Of a stretch of DNA of 64,000 bases, positions 6,484 to 12,985 are shown piece after piece (within the stretch, counting starts at the first letter, position 1; every line of letters starts with the position of its first letter). Position numbers and translations under genes: made by a program. The DNA is taken from the IMG/VR virus record IMGVR_UViG_3300049435_000061, positions 1 to 64,000 of that record. One strand, given 5' to 3'. Origin of the DNA: a virus. The notes beneath the pieces are model-generated. The model was not told the origin of the DNA. It was given only the letters and a program-made list of their open reading frames with translations, and did not search any database.

Positions 6484-7187
6484 TGACGTGGGTCGTCGTC
6501 GCCGAATTTGACCGGCATCACCAGGCCTACGAAGTCGTCGCCGATGGTGACAGTCAACGGCTTCTGGCCATACCCGTATGCACTGTCGTGGGCATAGACG
6601 AAGATCCGGCTGGCCCGGTCGCCGGTGCCTTTCACCTTGCCGAACGATGCGAGATATTCGGCGGTGAAAGCCGTTGCGTGACGCGACTTGGCGAGCACGT
6701 CACGCATGTTTTGCGCGGTTTGTGCCGTCACCTTGGCCGTTGAATCCGGCGCTGGCAGCGGCGGCAACGACACCGACTTGGGGAACAGTCCACGGAACTT
6801 CGGGAAGTCGACGTCGGCGATCCTCGCCGCAGCCAAGCTGCCGTCGTTGAATGTGAACTGCACCGACTTGCCATCCGATGTGACATCGACGGCACGCCAG
6901 CCCTCTTCTGCACGCTTTGTCTTGGCGGATTGGATGAGCCGCTTGACGTCGTCCAGATAGAGTGACATTGACACCTCGTCGCCGTCGAGCACCTTGGCCC
7001 GTGAAACGCCCAACCGGAACCTGTCGGTAGCGATTGCGAGAACCTGGTCTTTGTCGAATTCAAGGCGCACCACGTTGATGCCGGGCAGTGTCACGTCCGT
7101 GGACGCAAACAGGCTCGCGTCGCTGAGGATTCGGTGCAGATCGACCGATTGAACCGTGCCCAACTTAAGGGTGGTTGCTGTACTCAT
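6459..7187 (-). CDS. DnaN-like sliding clamp homologue (short)
   Basis: 242 aa; start MSTATTLKL at 7187 is fixed by the leader. LAIATDRFRLGVSRA corresponds to the conserved ATDRYRLA block of bacterial beta clamps, and FNDGSLAAARIADVDFPKFR to the strand leading to the second domain. Bacterial DnaN is about 370 aa, so roughly one domain is missing, as in several phage clamp homologues. It may load onto the replication machinery or decoy the host clamp. Upstream is stem-loop 4. Confidence 0.75.
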   Translation of the reverse strand: MSTATTLKLGTVQSVDLHRILSDASLFASTDVTLPGINVVRLEFDKDQVLAIATDRFRLGVSRAKVLDGDEVSMSLYLDDVKRLIQSAKTKRAEEGWRAVDVTSDGKSVQFTFNDGSLAAARIADVDFPKFRGLFPKSVSLPPLPAPDSTAKVTAQTAQNMRDVLAKSRHATAFTAEYLASFGKVKGTGDRASRIFVYAHDSAYGYGQKPLTVTIGDDFVGLVMPVKFGDDDPRQWATPDWL

Positions 7188-7264
7188 TTTTGTGTCTCCA
7201 ATCTTGTTTGACCTGTTCAACACCGGCACTTTGCCGGTGTGACCGGTCGACAGACCGGTTGGTT

Positions 7265-7319
7265 CTGAACAGACCAGGCTACCCACAACTTGTGGTTGTG
7301 GGCACCCCTACCGGTTCAG
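7265..7319 (-). promoter_or_regulatory. Intergenic stem-loop 4 (core A)
   Basis: Outer stem CUGAAC/GUUCAG with the stop UGA inside; core GGUAGGGG opposite CCUGGUCU; inner stem CCCACAA/UUGUGGG. Two more hairpins (ACCGGTC.GACCGGT and CACCGGC.GCCGGTG) lie between it and the clamp leader. Confidence 0.85.
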
Positions 7320-7726
7320 TCGAGTGTGACGAAGCTTTGCCACGGCAATGGGTCAGCCCATTGGCGCTTGACGCTTTCGGCGTGTTCACGCGCCTCGGAT
7401 TCCGTTGCGAACCAGTAGGCCCGCAGGTCGTGCTGGTCGTCGCCGATCCAGTCGTGCTCGGGTTTGAAATTGTCGACCGGCACCCAACACTGTGGATCGC
7501 TGCTGCTGTCGACGTCGAACGGAACACACAACGTTTGACCGCCAAGCAGTTTGACGGTTTGGCCGGTGATGCGTGCCACGCCGACCTCGATGTCGACTAT
7601 CCGGTCAGGGTCGGGTTCATCGTCGCCCGCACATATCGGGAGAACGCTGACACCCCACCCTTGATGGAAGGTGAAACGCACCGACAGATCCAACCACCGT
7701 TCCGCCGCTTCATATGTGTCACTCAT
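7316..7726 (-). CDS. Hypothetical acidic protein, 136 aa
   Basis: Start MSDTYEAAERW at 7726, after a leader with one substitution. Strongly acidic, Trp-rich, ending in a helix-rich tail (EAREHAESVKRQW). No domain recognised. Its stop lies in stem-loop 4 and stem-loop 5 precedes it, so it is a monocistronic-like unit within the module. Confidence 0.7.
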   Translation of the reverse strand: MSDTYEAAERWLDLSVRFTFHQGWGVSVLPICAGDDEPDPDRIVDIEVGVARITGQTVKLLGGQTLCVPFDVDSSSDPQCWVPVDNFKPEHDWIGDDQHDLRAYWFATESEAREHAESVKRQWADPLPWQSFVTLD

Positions 7727-7751
7727 GTTTGTCTCCAATCCTGTTGTGGTC

Positions 7752-7805
7752 CTAAACAGACCAGGCAACCACCCGCTGCCCCGGGTGGCTCCCCTACCGG
7801 TTTAG
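7752..7805 (-). promoter_or_regulatory. Intergenic stem-loop 5 (core A)
   Basis: Outer stem CUAAAC/GUUUAG: relative to stem-loop 4 the third pair has changed from G-C to A-U, which turns the embedded stop from UGA to UAA. Core GGUAGGGG opposite CCUGGUCU; inner CCACCCG/CGGGUGG stem. Confidence 0.9.
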
Positions 7806-8008
7806 TCGCGGAGTCGTTCTATCTTGTCGTCGCATCGTTGGCAGATGGGTACCTGCCCCAACACGGGGTGGTCGCGCAACCCGTTGGCGGGGTTGGTGCA
7901 CTTGGCGAACCATTCGCACAGTGCGTACCCGTACCCATATCTCCGATGTTGTTCCAGCAGTGCATCGCCGGTTTGTTGCACCCGGTCGTCAATGTTGAGG
8001 CGGCTCAT
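7802..8008 (-). CDS. Small zinc-binding protein, 68 aa
   Basis: ATG at 8008 overlaps the preceding TGA (ATGA). A Cys pair (CEWFAKC) and a CQRC pair near the C-terminus give a plausible four-Cys zinc site. The N-terminal half is helical. Likely co-translated with the 168-aa gene. Function unknown. Confidence 0.65.
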   Translation of the reverse strand: MSRLNIDDRVQQTGDALLEQHRRYGYGYALCEWFAKCTNPANGLRDHPVLGQVPICQRCDDKIERLRD

Positions 8009-8511
8009 TTCGGTGCCACCTCACTGCACTGCCACACCCGCACGTTGACGTCGACATGCACGGCGTTGTGTGCCGTCCAGTGGTCGCGGTGGAAAAACCA
8101 GAACCGGGTGGGACGTGTCTCACCTGTGTCAGTCAACGTGTTGACTGGCACCGAACCGTACAGCCCACCGGAAAAGTTTCCGTTGCCACTGGATTGCAAG
8201 TGCCACGAGCCACCGTTGATCCGGCGTCCACGATCCGATGTGGCATCCGACGTTTGTACGCCGCCACTCGGTGGATGGGATTGTGCGTCGCCGAACCACA
8301 CGTAGCTGATTCGGCGCGTCACGCCATCGGCGAACTCGACCCAATCGCCTTCCAGTGGGAGCGGGTTGGCGAGACGTTTGGTTTGACGTTCATTAAGCAA
8401 CCCAATGTCTTTCGGGTCGGGTGTGAACACCGGGTGCTCACCGCTGAAATTCCAGCAGCGCCACACCTCACTGTCCGCCGAGACGATGCGCGGTACTTCT
8501 GTTGTGTTCAT
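8005..8511 (-). CDS. Hypothetical protein, 168 aa
   Basis: Start MNTTEVPRI at 8511, fixed by the leader. Contains a long Gly/Ser-rich central stretch and several Trp/Phe clusters (TRFWFFHRDHW). No recognised domain. First gene of a two-gene coupled unit with the small zinc protein. Confidence 0.7.
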   Translation of the reverse strand: MNTTEVPRIVSADSEVWRCWNFSGEHPVFTPDPKDIGLLNERQTKRLANPLPLEGDWVEFADGVTRRISYVWFGDAQSHPPSGGVQTSDATSDRGRRINGGSWHLQSSGNGNFSGGLYGSVPVNTLTDTGETRPTRFWFFHRDHWTAHNAVHVDVNVRVWQCSEVAPK

Positions 8512-8534
8512 TGTGTCTCCAATCTTGTTGTGGT

Positions 8535-8589
8535 CTAAGCAGACCAGGCAACCACCCGCTTACAACGGGTGGCTCCCCTACCGGCTTAG
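8535..8589 (-). promoter_or_regulatory. Intergenic stem-loop 6 (core A)
   Basis: Outer stem CUAAGC/GCUUAG: pairs three and five both differ from stem-loop 4 yet still pair, clear covariation; UAA stop embedded. Core GGUAGGGG opposite CCUGGUCU; inner CCACCCG/CGGGUGG stem. Confidence 0.9.
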
Positions 8590-8834
8590 TCCCTTTCGGC
8601 GGTGATTGCTTTGGCCGGGACTATCACTGTTGTGGTGTTGTCGTCGTCGGCGAGTACGGCGAACGCGCGGTGAAATTCCCGCGTGGTGAGTCGCACCACA
8701 CGCCCGAATCGGCGTGGTTCGCCGTCGAACTGCCACGACACCCGGTCACCACGTTCGATACGGTCTGTTGCATCGAGTATGGTCTTGCTTGGCGGGCAGG
8801 CAATGTCCAGCGGCTTGTGCTGTTTGATACCCAT
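8586..8834 (-). CDS. Hypothetical 82-aa protein, small beta-barrel-like
   Basis: Start MGIKQHKPL at 8834 after the leader. The order ERGDRVSWQFDGEPRRFG, RVVRLTT, AFAVLADDD, TTVIVPAKAI suggests an SH3-like or KOW-like beta-barrel, as in small nucleic-acid-binding proteins. That fold call is by eye. Flanked by stem-loops 6 and 7. Confidence 0.65.
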   Translation of the reverse strand: MGIKQHKPLDIACPPSKTILDATDRIERGDRVSWQFDGEPRRFGRVVRLTTREFHRAFAVLADDDNTTTVIVPAKAITAERD

Positions 8835-8861
8835 TTCTTGTCTCCAATCTTGTTACGGTGT

Positions 8862-8918
8862 TTGAACACACCAGCCCCCACACAGGCACGGATGTCTGTG
8901 TGGGAGAGTCATGTTCAA
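8862..8918 (-). promoter_or_regulatory. Intergenic stem-loop 7 (core B)
   Basis: Outer stem UUGAAC/GUUCAA (first pair U-A in place of C-G), UGA embedded; core AUGACUC opposite GCUGGUGU; inner CCCACACAG/CUGUGUGGG stem with loop shared with stem-loop 9. Confidence 0.85.
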
Positions 8919-9250
8919 CTGATGTAGGTTCCGACGACGACACTGTCATAGTCGTATCGGGTTTCGACACGGCCACGGTCGTCTTCGATAACAGGCCAAC
9001 GGAACACAACACCGGAATAGAACGAATCCGACTGGTACAAATCCCAGTCGGTGATCCCGATGTTGCGTGCCAGTCCATCGCAGTCGGTGGTGTCATACCA
9101 GCGATTGCGATACTGGACGAAACGCGGTGAGAATTCATCCTCGCCGGTCACGTAGTCGAAGTCTTTGCGAGCCTCAACCGGCAGCTGGTCAAACGCCACC
9201 AGCTCACGCCAGTGGTAGTTGGTCGTGATTTTCACGTGCTTGTCCATCAT
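8915..9250 (-). CDS. Hypothetical protein, 111 aa
   Basis: Opens with ATGATG at 9250/9247, one base from the stop of the upstream gene, so it is coupled rather than leader-driven. Rich in Tyr, Asp and Trp (WDLYQSDSFYSGVVFRW). No recognised domain. Ends in stem-loop 7. Confidence 0.65.
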   Translation of the reverse strand: MMDKHVKITTNYHWRELVAFDQLPVEARKDFDYVTGEDEFSPRFVQYRNRWYDTTDCDGLARNIGITDWDLYQSDSFYSGVVFRWPVIEDDRGRVETRYDYDSVVVGTYIS

Positions 9251-9523
9251 TCACTTCCCAACGGGGTATTCTTCGACAAGTTTGCGCAGGCCGAACATGC
9301 TGTCAGACGGCAGTTCCCGCACATAATGTGTGAGCACGGATGCCTGACCGACATCCTGCCCGTCAATCAGCACCCGCGCCGTCTTGTGGTCGCGGGCACC
9401 GGCAGGCATTAGCTCTGCGCGACCTTCGCGGGCCGCTGTGAGCACCATGCGGCGCGCTGCCGAATAGTTGTGCACGGCCAGCGCGTCACGGACCTGCGCG
9501 ACGAGGGTGATTGTGTTACCCAT
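9251..9523 (-). CDS. Hypothetical 90-aa protein
   Basis: Start MGNTITLVAQV at 9523 set by the leader. N-terminal helices (VRDALAVHNYSAARRMVLTA) and a more polar C-terminal half. No domain recognised. First of two coupled genes between stem-loops 8 and 7. Confidence 0.65.
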   Translation of the reverse strand: MGNTITLVAQVRDALAVHNYSAARRMVLTAAREGRAELMPAGARDHKTARVLIDGQDVGQASVLTHYVRELPSDSMFGLRKLVEEYPVGK

Positions 9524-9571
9524 TGTTGTCTCCAATCTTGTTGGCGCGCAGCGCGTTGCTACGCAATGGTG

Positions 9572-9629
9572 CTGAACACACCAGCAGCTCACACGGACGC
9601 GAACGCCCGTGTGGCTGAGTCATGTTCAG
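9572..9629 (-). promoter_or_regulatory. Intergenic stem-loop 8 (core B)
   Basis: Outer stem CUGAAC/GUUCAG with embedded UGA of the ArdC-like gene; core AUGACUCAGC opposite GCUGCUGGUGU; inner CACACGG/CCGUGUG stem. A GC-rich hairpin follows before the leader. Confidence 0.85.
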
Positions 9630-10549
9630 TTGTAGTCGGGTTCCAGCTGGTCGTAGTGCGACTTGCGTCCCGCCACCAGAATTTTGTCGGTGACACTGAA
9701 GATGGATCGCACCACGTTGTCGTTGACGGCCAAGTTGCCGTCATCGTCCAGGTAGTCGACGGTACTGCCTTTCAACCACCCTTGGATGTACGCACGGCTG
9801 CTGGCGGCGTCGAACTGTTCGACGTCCAGTTCTGTGCAGACCAGCAGTGCGACGGCCTCGGCTTGGAACTCCCGAATGTCGCGCGGGTGCTCTTTTTTGG
9901 TGCCGTGGTCTTCGGTGTGGCCCAACAGAATGTGCGCCCACTCATGGATCATTGTTTTGAACGGCGACACAGCTACCGGGTTGAGCGCAAACTTGCGGTC
10001 AACACTGTAGCCTTGCACGTTGCCGTCGTGATGGCTGAACCGGGTTTCGGTCACATCCAACACGTCGGCGGCCTGCTTGCGATCCCAGCTGGGCAACGTC
10101 GGCATCGGCAGATCGGGTCCTTCCGTTTGGAACAGCTGGAACACTGAGGCTTTCGGGTAGAACCCGACAACCTTCATCTCTGCTTTACCGTTGGCTTTGA
10201 GGATCGTGTTGCCGTCGTGGTCACGTAGCGGCGCGAACTGCGGGTGGTTCACCCACAGCGCGGAGCCGGGTCCGCTGATCACTTTGCGGTCCAACGACTG
10301 CCATTTGCGGAACGTTGCTATCGGCTCAAACTGCCCGGTCTGCATAAGCACCAGGAGAATGTTGAGCATCGAGTAGCGGTGAAACCGGTTGTAGCAGTTC
10401 GACAACCTTCCCGGCGCTGTCAGCGCGAACTGAAGAACCGCGACCAGATCAATCTTGCCGTTGTCGTGCAACGGCAGGTCAGACTTGGTGACGTCGCGGC
10501 GACCTTTGCTCGGCTTGGACGCCTTGCGGGTTTGGGTTGCTGTTGTCAT
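9626..10549 (-). CDS. ArdC-like antirestriction protein with zincin peptidase domain
   Basis: 307 aa; start MTTATQTRK at 10549 after a leader variant. The N-terminal half (YSMLNILLVLMQTG, FRKWQSLDRKV, GSALWV) matches the ArdC single-stranded-DNA-binding domain. The C-terminal half is a gluzincin-like metallopeptidase: H202-E203-x-x-H206 in IHEWAHILLGH with a likely third ligand E231 in REFQAEAVALL. ArdC proteins protect incoming DNA from restriction. Its place in a small-gene module supports a counter-defence role, although no restriction target can be inferred. Confidence 0.85.
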   Translation of the reverse strand: MTTATQTRKASKPSKGRRDVTKSDLPLHDNGKIDLVAVLQFALTAPGRLSNCYNRFHRYSMLNILLVLMQTGQFEPIATFRKWQSLDRKVISGPGSALWVNHPQFAPLRDHDGNTILKANGKAEMKVVGFYPKASVFQLFQTEGPDLPMPTLPSWDRKQAADVLDVTETRFSHHDGNVQGYSVDRKFALNPVAVSPFKTMIHEWAHILLGHTEDHGTKKEHPRDIREFQAEAVALLVCTELDVEQFDAASSRAYIQGWLKGSTVDYLDDDGNLAVNDNVVRSIFSVTDKILVAGRKSHYDQLEPDYN

Positions 10550-10576
10550 TTTGAGTCTCCAATCTTGTTTTTGGTG

Positions 10577-10634
10577 CTGAACACACCAGCAGCACACACA
10601 GGCACGGATGTCTGTGTGGCTGAGTCATGTTCAG
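10577..10634 (-). promoter_or_regulatory. Intergenic stem-loop 9 (core B)
   Basis: Outer stem CUGAAC/GUUCAG; the upstream UAA stop directly abuts the stem. Core AUGACUCAGC opposite GCUGCUGGUGU; the apical stretch CACAGACATCCGTGCCTGTG is identical to that of stem-loop 7. Confidence 0.85.
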
Positions 10635-10967
10635 TTAGTCGCCAATGGCGTAGCCGTCGATGCCGCCGCAGCGACTACATTCGACGGCGTCATGCCAGGC
10701 GTGTTGCCGATATACGGCGTCGTCTTCACTGTGGCAGTAACGGCAGCGCACTTTCGGCGAAACATAGTGCGCCGCTTTAGGTATTGTCGGGTCAGCGTGA
10801 AGCCATTCACCCATGCCGTATGATCCACCGTTCGGATCGTAAACGAGCTGTTCATCACATGTCTTGCAGTGGTGAACGTCTGGCAGTATTTCAACGTCAA
10901 TGGTGGGAAGTGTGCAGTAGTTGCCTCGTTTGGCATCCGCAAACATCTCTAACGTTGTGCTCATCAT
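10635..10967 (-). CDS. Multi-zinc-ribbon protein, 110 aa
   Basis: Opens ATGATG at 10967 after the leader. Three CxxC pairs are visible (CKTC, CRYC, CSRC) with nearby His residues, giving probably two zinc sites, one in the middle and one at the C-terminus. No catalytic motif. Possibly nucleic-acid binding. Its UAA immediately precedes stem-loop 9. Confidence 0.7.
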   Translation of the reverse strand: MMSTTLEMFADAKRGNYCTLPTIDVEILPDVHHCKTCDEQLVYDPNGGSYGMGEWLHADPTIPKAAHYVSPKVRCRYCHSEDDAVYRQHAWHDAVECSRCGGIDGYAIGD

Positions 10968-10987
10968 TGTCTCCAATCTTGGTTGGG

Positions 10988-11082
10988 CTGAGATACCCAG
11001 TGGCGCAGTCAGACGCAACTGTAAGCGTCGCCAGGGGCGGCGAGATGCGCTGTTGGCGTCTGACTGGCCAAGTGTTTCTCAG
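10988..11082 (-). promoter_or_regulatory. Intergenic stem-loop 10 (long variant)
   Basis: Outer stem CUGAGA/UCUCAG (pairs five and six changed but complementary); inner CAGUCAGACGC/GCGUCUGACUG 11-bp stem with a branched apex. The UGA of the 49-aa membrane gene lies 2 nt before the stem. Confidence 0.75.
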
Positions 11083-11083
11083 A

Positions 11084-11233
11084 TCAGTGCGTATGTTCGT
11101 ACAAGGCAATCATTGTCGCTACTGTCACAACGACAACGAGTAGGCACAGCATGATGTGAACAACGAGCAGCGCGGCGGATGTCGCGCCAATCATCATCAC
11201 GGCGATGCGCAGGGCATCGAGTGCGGCGTTCAC
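11084..11233 (-). CDS. Small membrane protein, 49 aa
   Basis: GTG at 11233 overlaps the TGA of the upstream gene (GTGA). Residues ~18-44 form a long hydrophobic stretch (AALLVVHIMLCLLVVVV and onwards), enough for one long or two short helices; the tail is YEHTH. The frame ends just before stem-loop 10. Function unknown; it parallels the 33-aa membrane gene at 6382. Confidence 0.6.
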   Translation of the reverse strand: MNAALDALRIAVMMIGATSAALLVVHIMLCLLVVVVTVATMIALYEHTH

Positions 11234-11457
11234 AGTGCGGCCCACCAGAAGCGGCGGACGGCGCGGTCAAACTCGTGTTGTGCGTGCATACGGTCAATCA
11301 CATTCTCACGCTGCGGCTTTTGTGTCGGCACGAAACGTATTGTGGTGACCGGTGCGACCGGGTGGCTTGATTGCTTGTCGAAGGCGAGTCGCACGATATG
11401 GAACTCGGGCGGACGCGGCGGCACGACGTTCAGCTTTGGGCTTCCAGGTACATGCAT
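11230..11457 (-). CDS. Hypothetical basic protein, 75 aa
   Basis: First gene of the accessory module. ATG at 11457 follows a shortened leader. Basic and Pro-rich, ending in FDRAVRRFWWAAL. No recognised domain. It is coupled to the 49-aa membrane protein by GTGA. Confidence 0.6.
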   Translation of the reverse strand: MHVPGSPKLNVVPPRPPEFHIVRLAFDKQSSHPVAPVTTIRFVPTQKPQRENVIDRMHAQHEFDRAVRRFWWAAL

Positions 11458-11478
11458 TGCGATTCTCCAATCTTGTTG

Positions 11479-11497
11479 CTAGTGAAAAGCGCACTAG
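11479..11497 (-). promoter_or_regulatory. Short hairpin before the first accessory leader
   Basis: CTAGTG/CACTAG 6-bp stem with a 7-nt loop, directly upstream of the leader of the 11457 gene; a minimal version of the module's stem-loops with no upstream stop codon. Confidence 0.6.
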
Positions 11498-11532
11498 CAC
11501 GCGGTCGAGGACATCTATAAATCCCCGTGAAA

Positions 11533-11559
11533 CCCAACCAGTCGGTGAGACTGGTTGGG
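11533..11559. terminator. Perfect 11-bp hairpin, terminator or attenuator
   Basis: CCCAACCAGTC/GACTGGTTGGG around 5 nt; followed by TTT on the minus strand only, so a weak terminator for leftward RNA entering the accessory module, or a protective 5' structure. Confidence 0.45.
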
Positions 11560-11580
11560 AATCATGGAAATTCAAGATTA

Positions 11581-11594
11581 GAGGAGACTATTCT
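11581..11594 (-). repeat. Right copy of 14-bp inverted repeat bounding accessory module
   Basis: Minus strand AGAATAGTCTCCTC, exact inverse of 3988-4001. Confidence 0.5.
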
Positions 11595-12193
11595 CAACTA
11601 TTACAGCTCACTACAATTTCACGGTGCGGGTCGCGGGACACAAGTCTCAGATAAATGTTCTCGCAGAAGCTTCATCAGCATGACACGCACTTAAGTCGGA
11701 TACTCTCGTGGGCTGCATTCGTCTCTATAGGGCATATGTTCATTGCGCGTAGACGGTTTCGGTCACTCTTGAGTGGTCGCTGGTCGTCTCGGTCGTTGGG
11801 CGCGGCTTCGGGCTTTGCACTGATCAACGGTGGTCGTAGCGCGTCTCATATGTCTGTGTCTCTCGGGCTGGTTCACGGAGTGGGTTCAGGCGCGGAAGCG
11901 GCTGCTGGTCAAACGGTGTCCCTGGGACTTGTTTTGATCGGTATGTACTTGTACATCCGATCATAGTAAGACGGGTGTACGGAAGTCAAGTAAAACAAGC
12001 AGTTAGCCAGGAGTCACAGTAAACTCACATACGTGCAGCTCAGAGCACTGCCGACCATGGTTGATCTTGTTTGCTTAGTTGCCAGAAATGTGGCGAATGT
12101 GGACGGTGTTAAACCGGTCAACACATGTGGTGAAAGTGCAGGATCAGAATGCACAAAACGTGATCTTTCCACTGGGACAACACATCTCGCCCA

Positions 12194-12213
12194 GGTGCGA
12201 CTATTGTCGCAGC
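12194..12213. repeat. Dispersed palindrome, copy 2
   Basis: GGTGCGAC-TATT-GTCGCAGC, 27 bp before the lipoprotein start; it could be an operator for that gene, as TATTGT in the centre could serve as a -10 box. Confidence 0.5.
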
Positions 12214-12239
12214 TCACAGCGTCGGCGTAGCATGTCGAC

Positions 12240-12689
12240 ATGGGTGAGCACAACACAGCATTCCCGACGCCCACAGCGACGCTGGGACACGACCAACATC
12301 CCCGACGTGCAATCACACGGTCGGCCACAGCAGCGGCAGCAGGGGCGCTGTCAGCGCTTGTTTTGTCCGCGTGCACCGCGACCGGCACAGGCGACGTCGG
12401 ACACCACGTGCCACCGATGCGCTCGGACGGCACCTTCTGGTTCATCGACTCAACAGAAGCGGGCACATGGGAAACAGCCGGGTCGGCGCGGGTCAACGGC
12501 AACGACTGCTCGTGGAACCTGTTTCTCAACCCGCCCGGCGAGATGGAGCAGAGCTTCAAAGACACCGACTGGGCCGAGTATCAGATCAGCCGTGGCGATG
12601 TGGCGGTCGGACAGCCCGCCCGTGTGACGCTGGCTGACGGGCAGTTTTTTACTTCCAACGGCTGCGCCGACTGGCAGCGCGTCGACTAG
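12240..12689 (+). CDS. Lipoprotein, candidate lysogenic-conversion or superinfection-exclusion factor
   Basis: 149 aa. A Thr/Ala-rich start is followed by a signal peptide with lipobox LSAC, giving a lipidated Cys45. The mature part is Trp-rich and acidic with one likely disulfide (C~72, C~145). It is the only plus-strand gene between 4 and 64 kb and faces the late operon, the usual position of prophage-expressed genes. Phage lipoproteins of this kind often block superinfection; that role is inferred. Its TAG and the TAG of the convergent next gene share the four bases CTAG. No clear Shine-Dalgarno is seen. Confidence 0.75.
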   Translation: MGEHNTAFPTPTATLGHDQHPRRAITRSATAAAAGALSALVLSACTATGTGDVGHHVPPMRSDGTFWFIDSTEAGTWETAGSARVNGNDCSWNLFLNPPGEMEQSFKDTDWAEYQISRGDVAVGQPARVTLADGQFFTSNGCADWQRVD

Positions 12690-12985
12690 ACGACGGCGTT
12701 GACGTCTATGGGAATCACCTCGGCCAACTGGTCGACCGCCTGTCGGCGTCCCAGCACATACGCCGCACCCGCAAACATCCACGCCCACGGGTCAGCCCAT
12801 CTCGGCCAACGCCGCGACAGGTGCGCCGCTGTCAAAAGGATCGCCGCGTCGGTGAGAATGGGCTGTGTCGCGCGGTAACGATCCATCGCATCGCAAAGCT
12901 GTTCACGCTGGTAGGCAACAGCCCAAATGTTGTGCACGACAGCCGCGACCGGTACGGCTGCCCAAAAAACGTTGGACGGCTTCAC
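12686..12985 (-). CDS. Membrane protein, 99 aa, end of late operon
   Basis: GTG start at 12985. Two hydrophobic helices (FWAAVPVAAVVHNIWAVAY, and WAWMFAGAAYVLG near residue 70) flank a basic stretch (LSRRWPRW). It is the last gene of the long minus-strand late operon, next to other membrane genes, and could act in lysis. The stop overlaps that of the lipoprotein on the other strand. Confidence 0.7.
   Translation of the reverse strand: MKPSNVFWAAVPVAAVVHNIWAVAYQREQLCDAMDRYRATQPILTDAAILLTAAHLSRRWPRWADPWAWMFAGAAYVLGRRQAVDQLAEVIPIDVNAVV

Larger units (their letters stand above)
4560..11477 (-). repeat. Start-associated leader repeat, 11 copies
   Basis: Minus-strand consensus AACAAGATTGGAGACA ends 4-9 nt before an ATG. 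Copies (forward coordinates): 4560-4575, 5132-5147, 6259-6274, 7193-7208, 7730-7745, 8514-8529, 8839-8854, 9527-9542, 10554-10569, 10968-10983, 11463-11477. It contains the Shine-Dalgarno GGAG, but conservation extends about 10 nt 5' of it, more than ribosome binding needs. Genes that start by stop-start overlap lack it. It decides the true start of all eleven genes. It resembles in concept the start-associated sequences of Cluster K mycobacteriophages, with a different sequence. Confidence 0.9.
11498..12239. other. Gene-poor region with hairpin and anti-leader
   Basis: No convincing gene in about 740 bp. It holds an 11-bp perfect hairpin at 11533-11559 (CCCAACCAGTC/GACTGGTTGGG). At 11573-11588 the plus strand reads CAAGATT-AGA-GGAGAC, a copy of the leader in the opposite orientation. 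The right copy of the 14-bp inverted repeat and, at 12194-12213, a dispersed palindrome also lie here. A 103-codon plus ORF at 11655 has atypical Ser/Arg-rich composition and no ribosome site and is not accepted. Confidence 0.6.

Noticed and set aside
4589-11082. Integron attC-like array (gene plus imperfect inverted repeat with AAC...GTT ends)
   Set aside because: The ends lack the RYYYAAC/GTTRRRY consensus (a G or purine replaces the needed base), there is no IntI-type integrase, and the ribosome leader follows each element. A translation-related structure explains the pattern better.
11655-11966. 103-codon plus-strand ORF
   Set aside because: Ser/Arg-rich atypical composition, no Shine-Dalgarno, no overlap context; probably chance.
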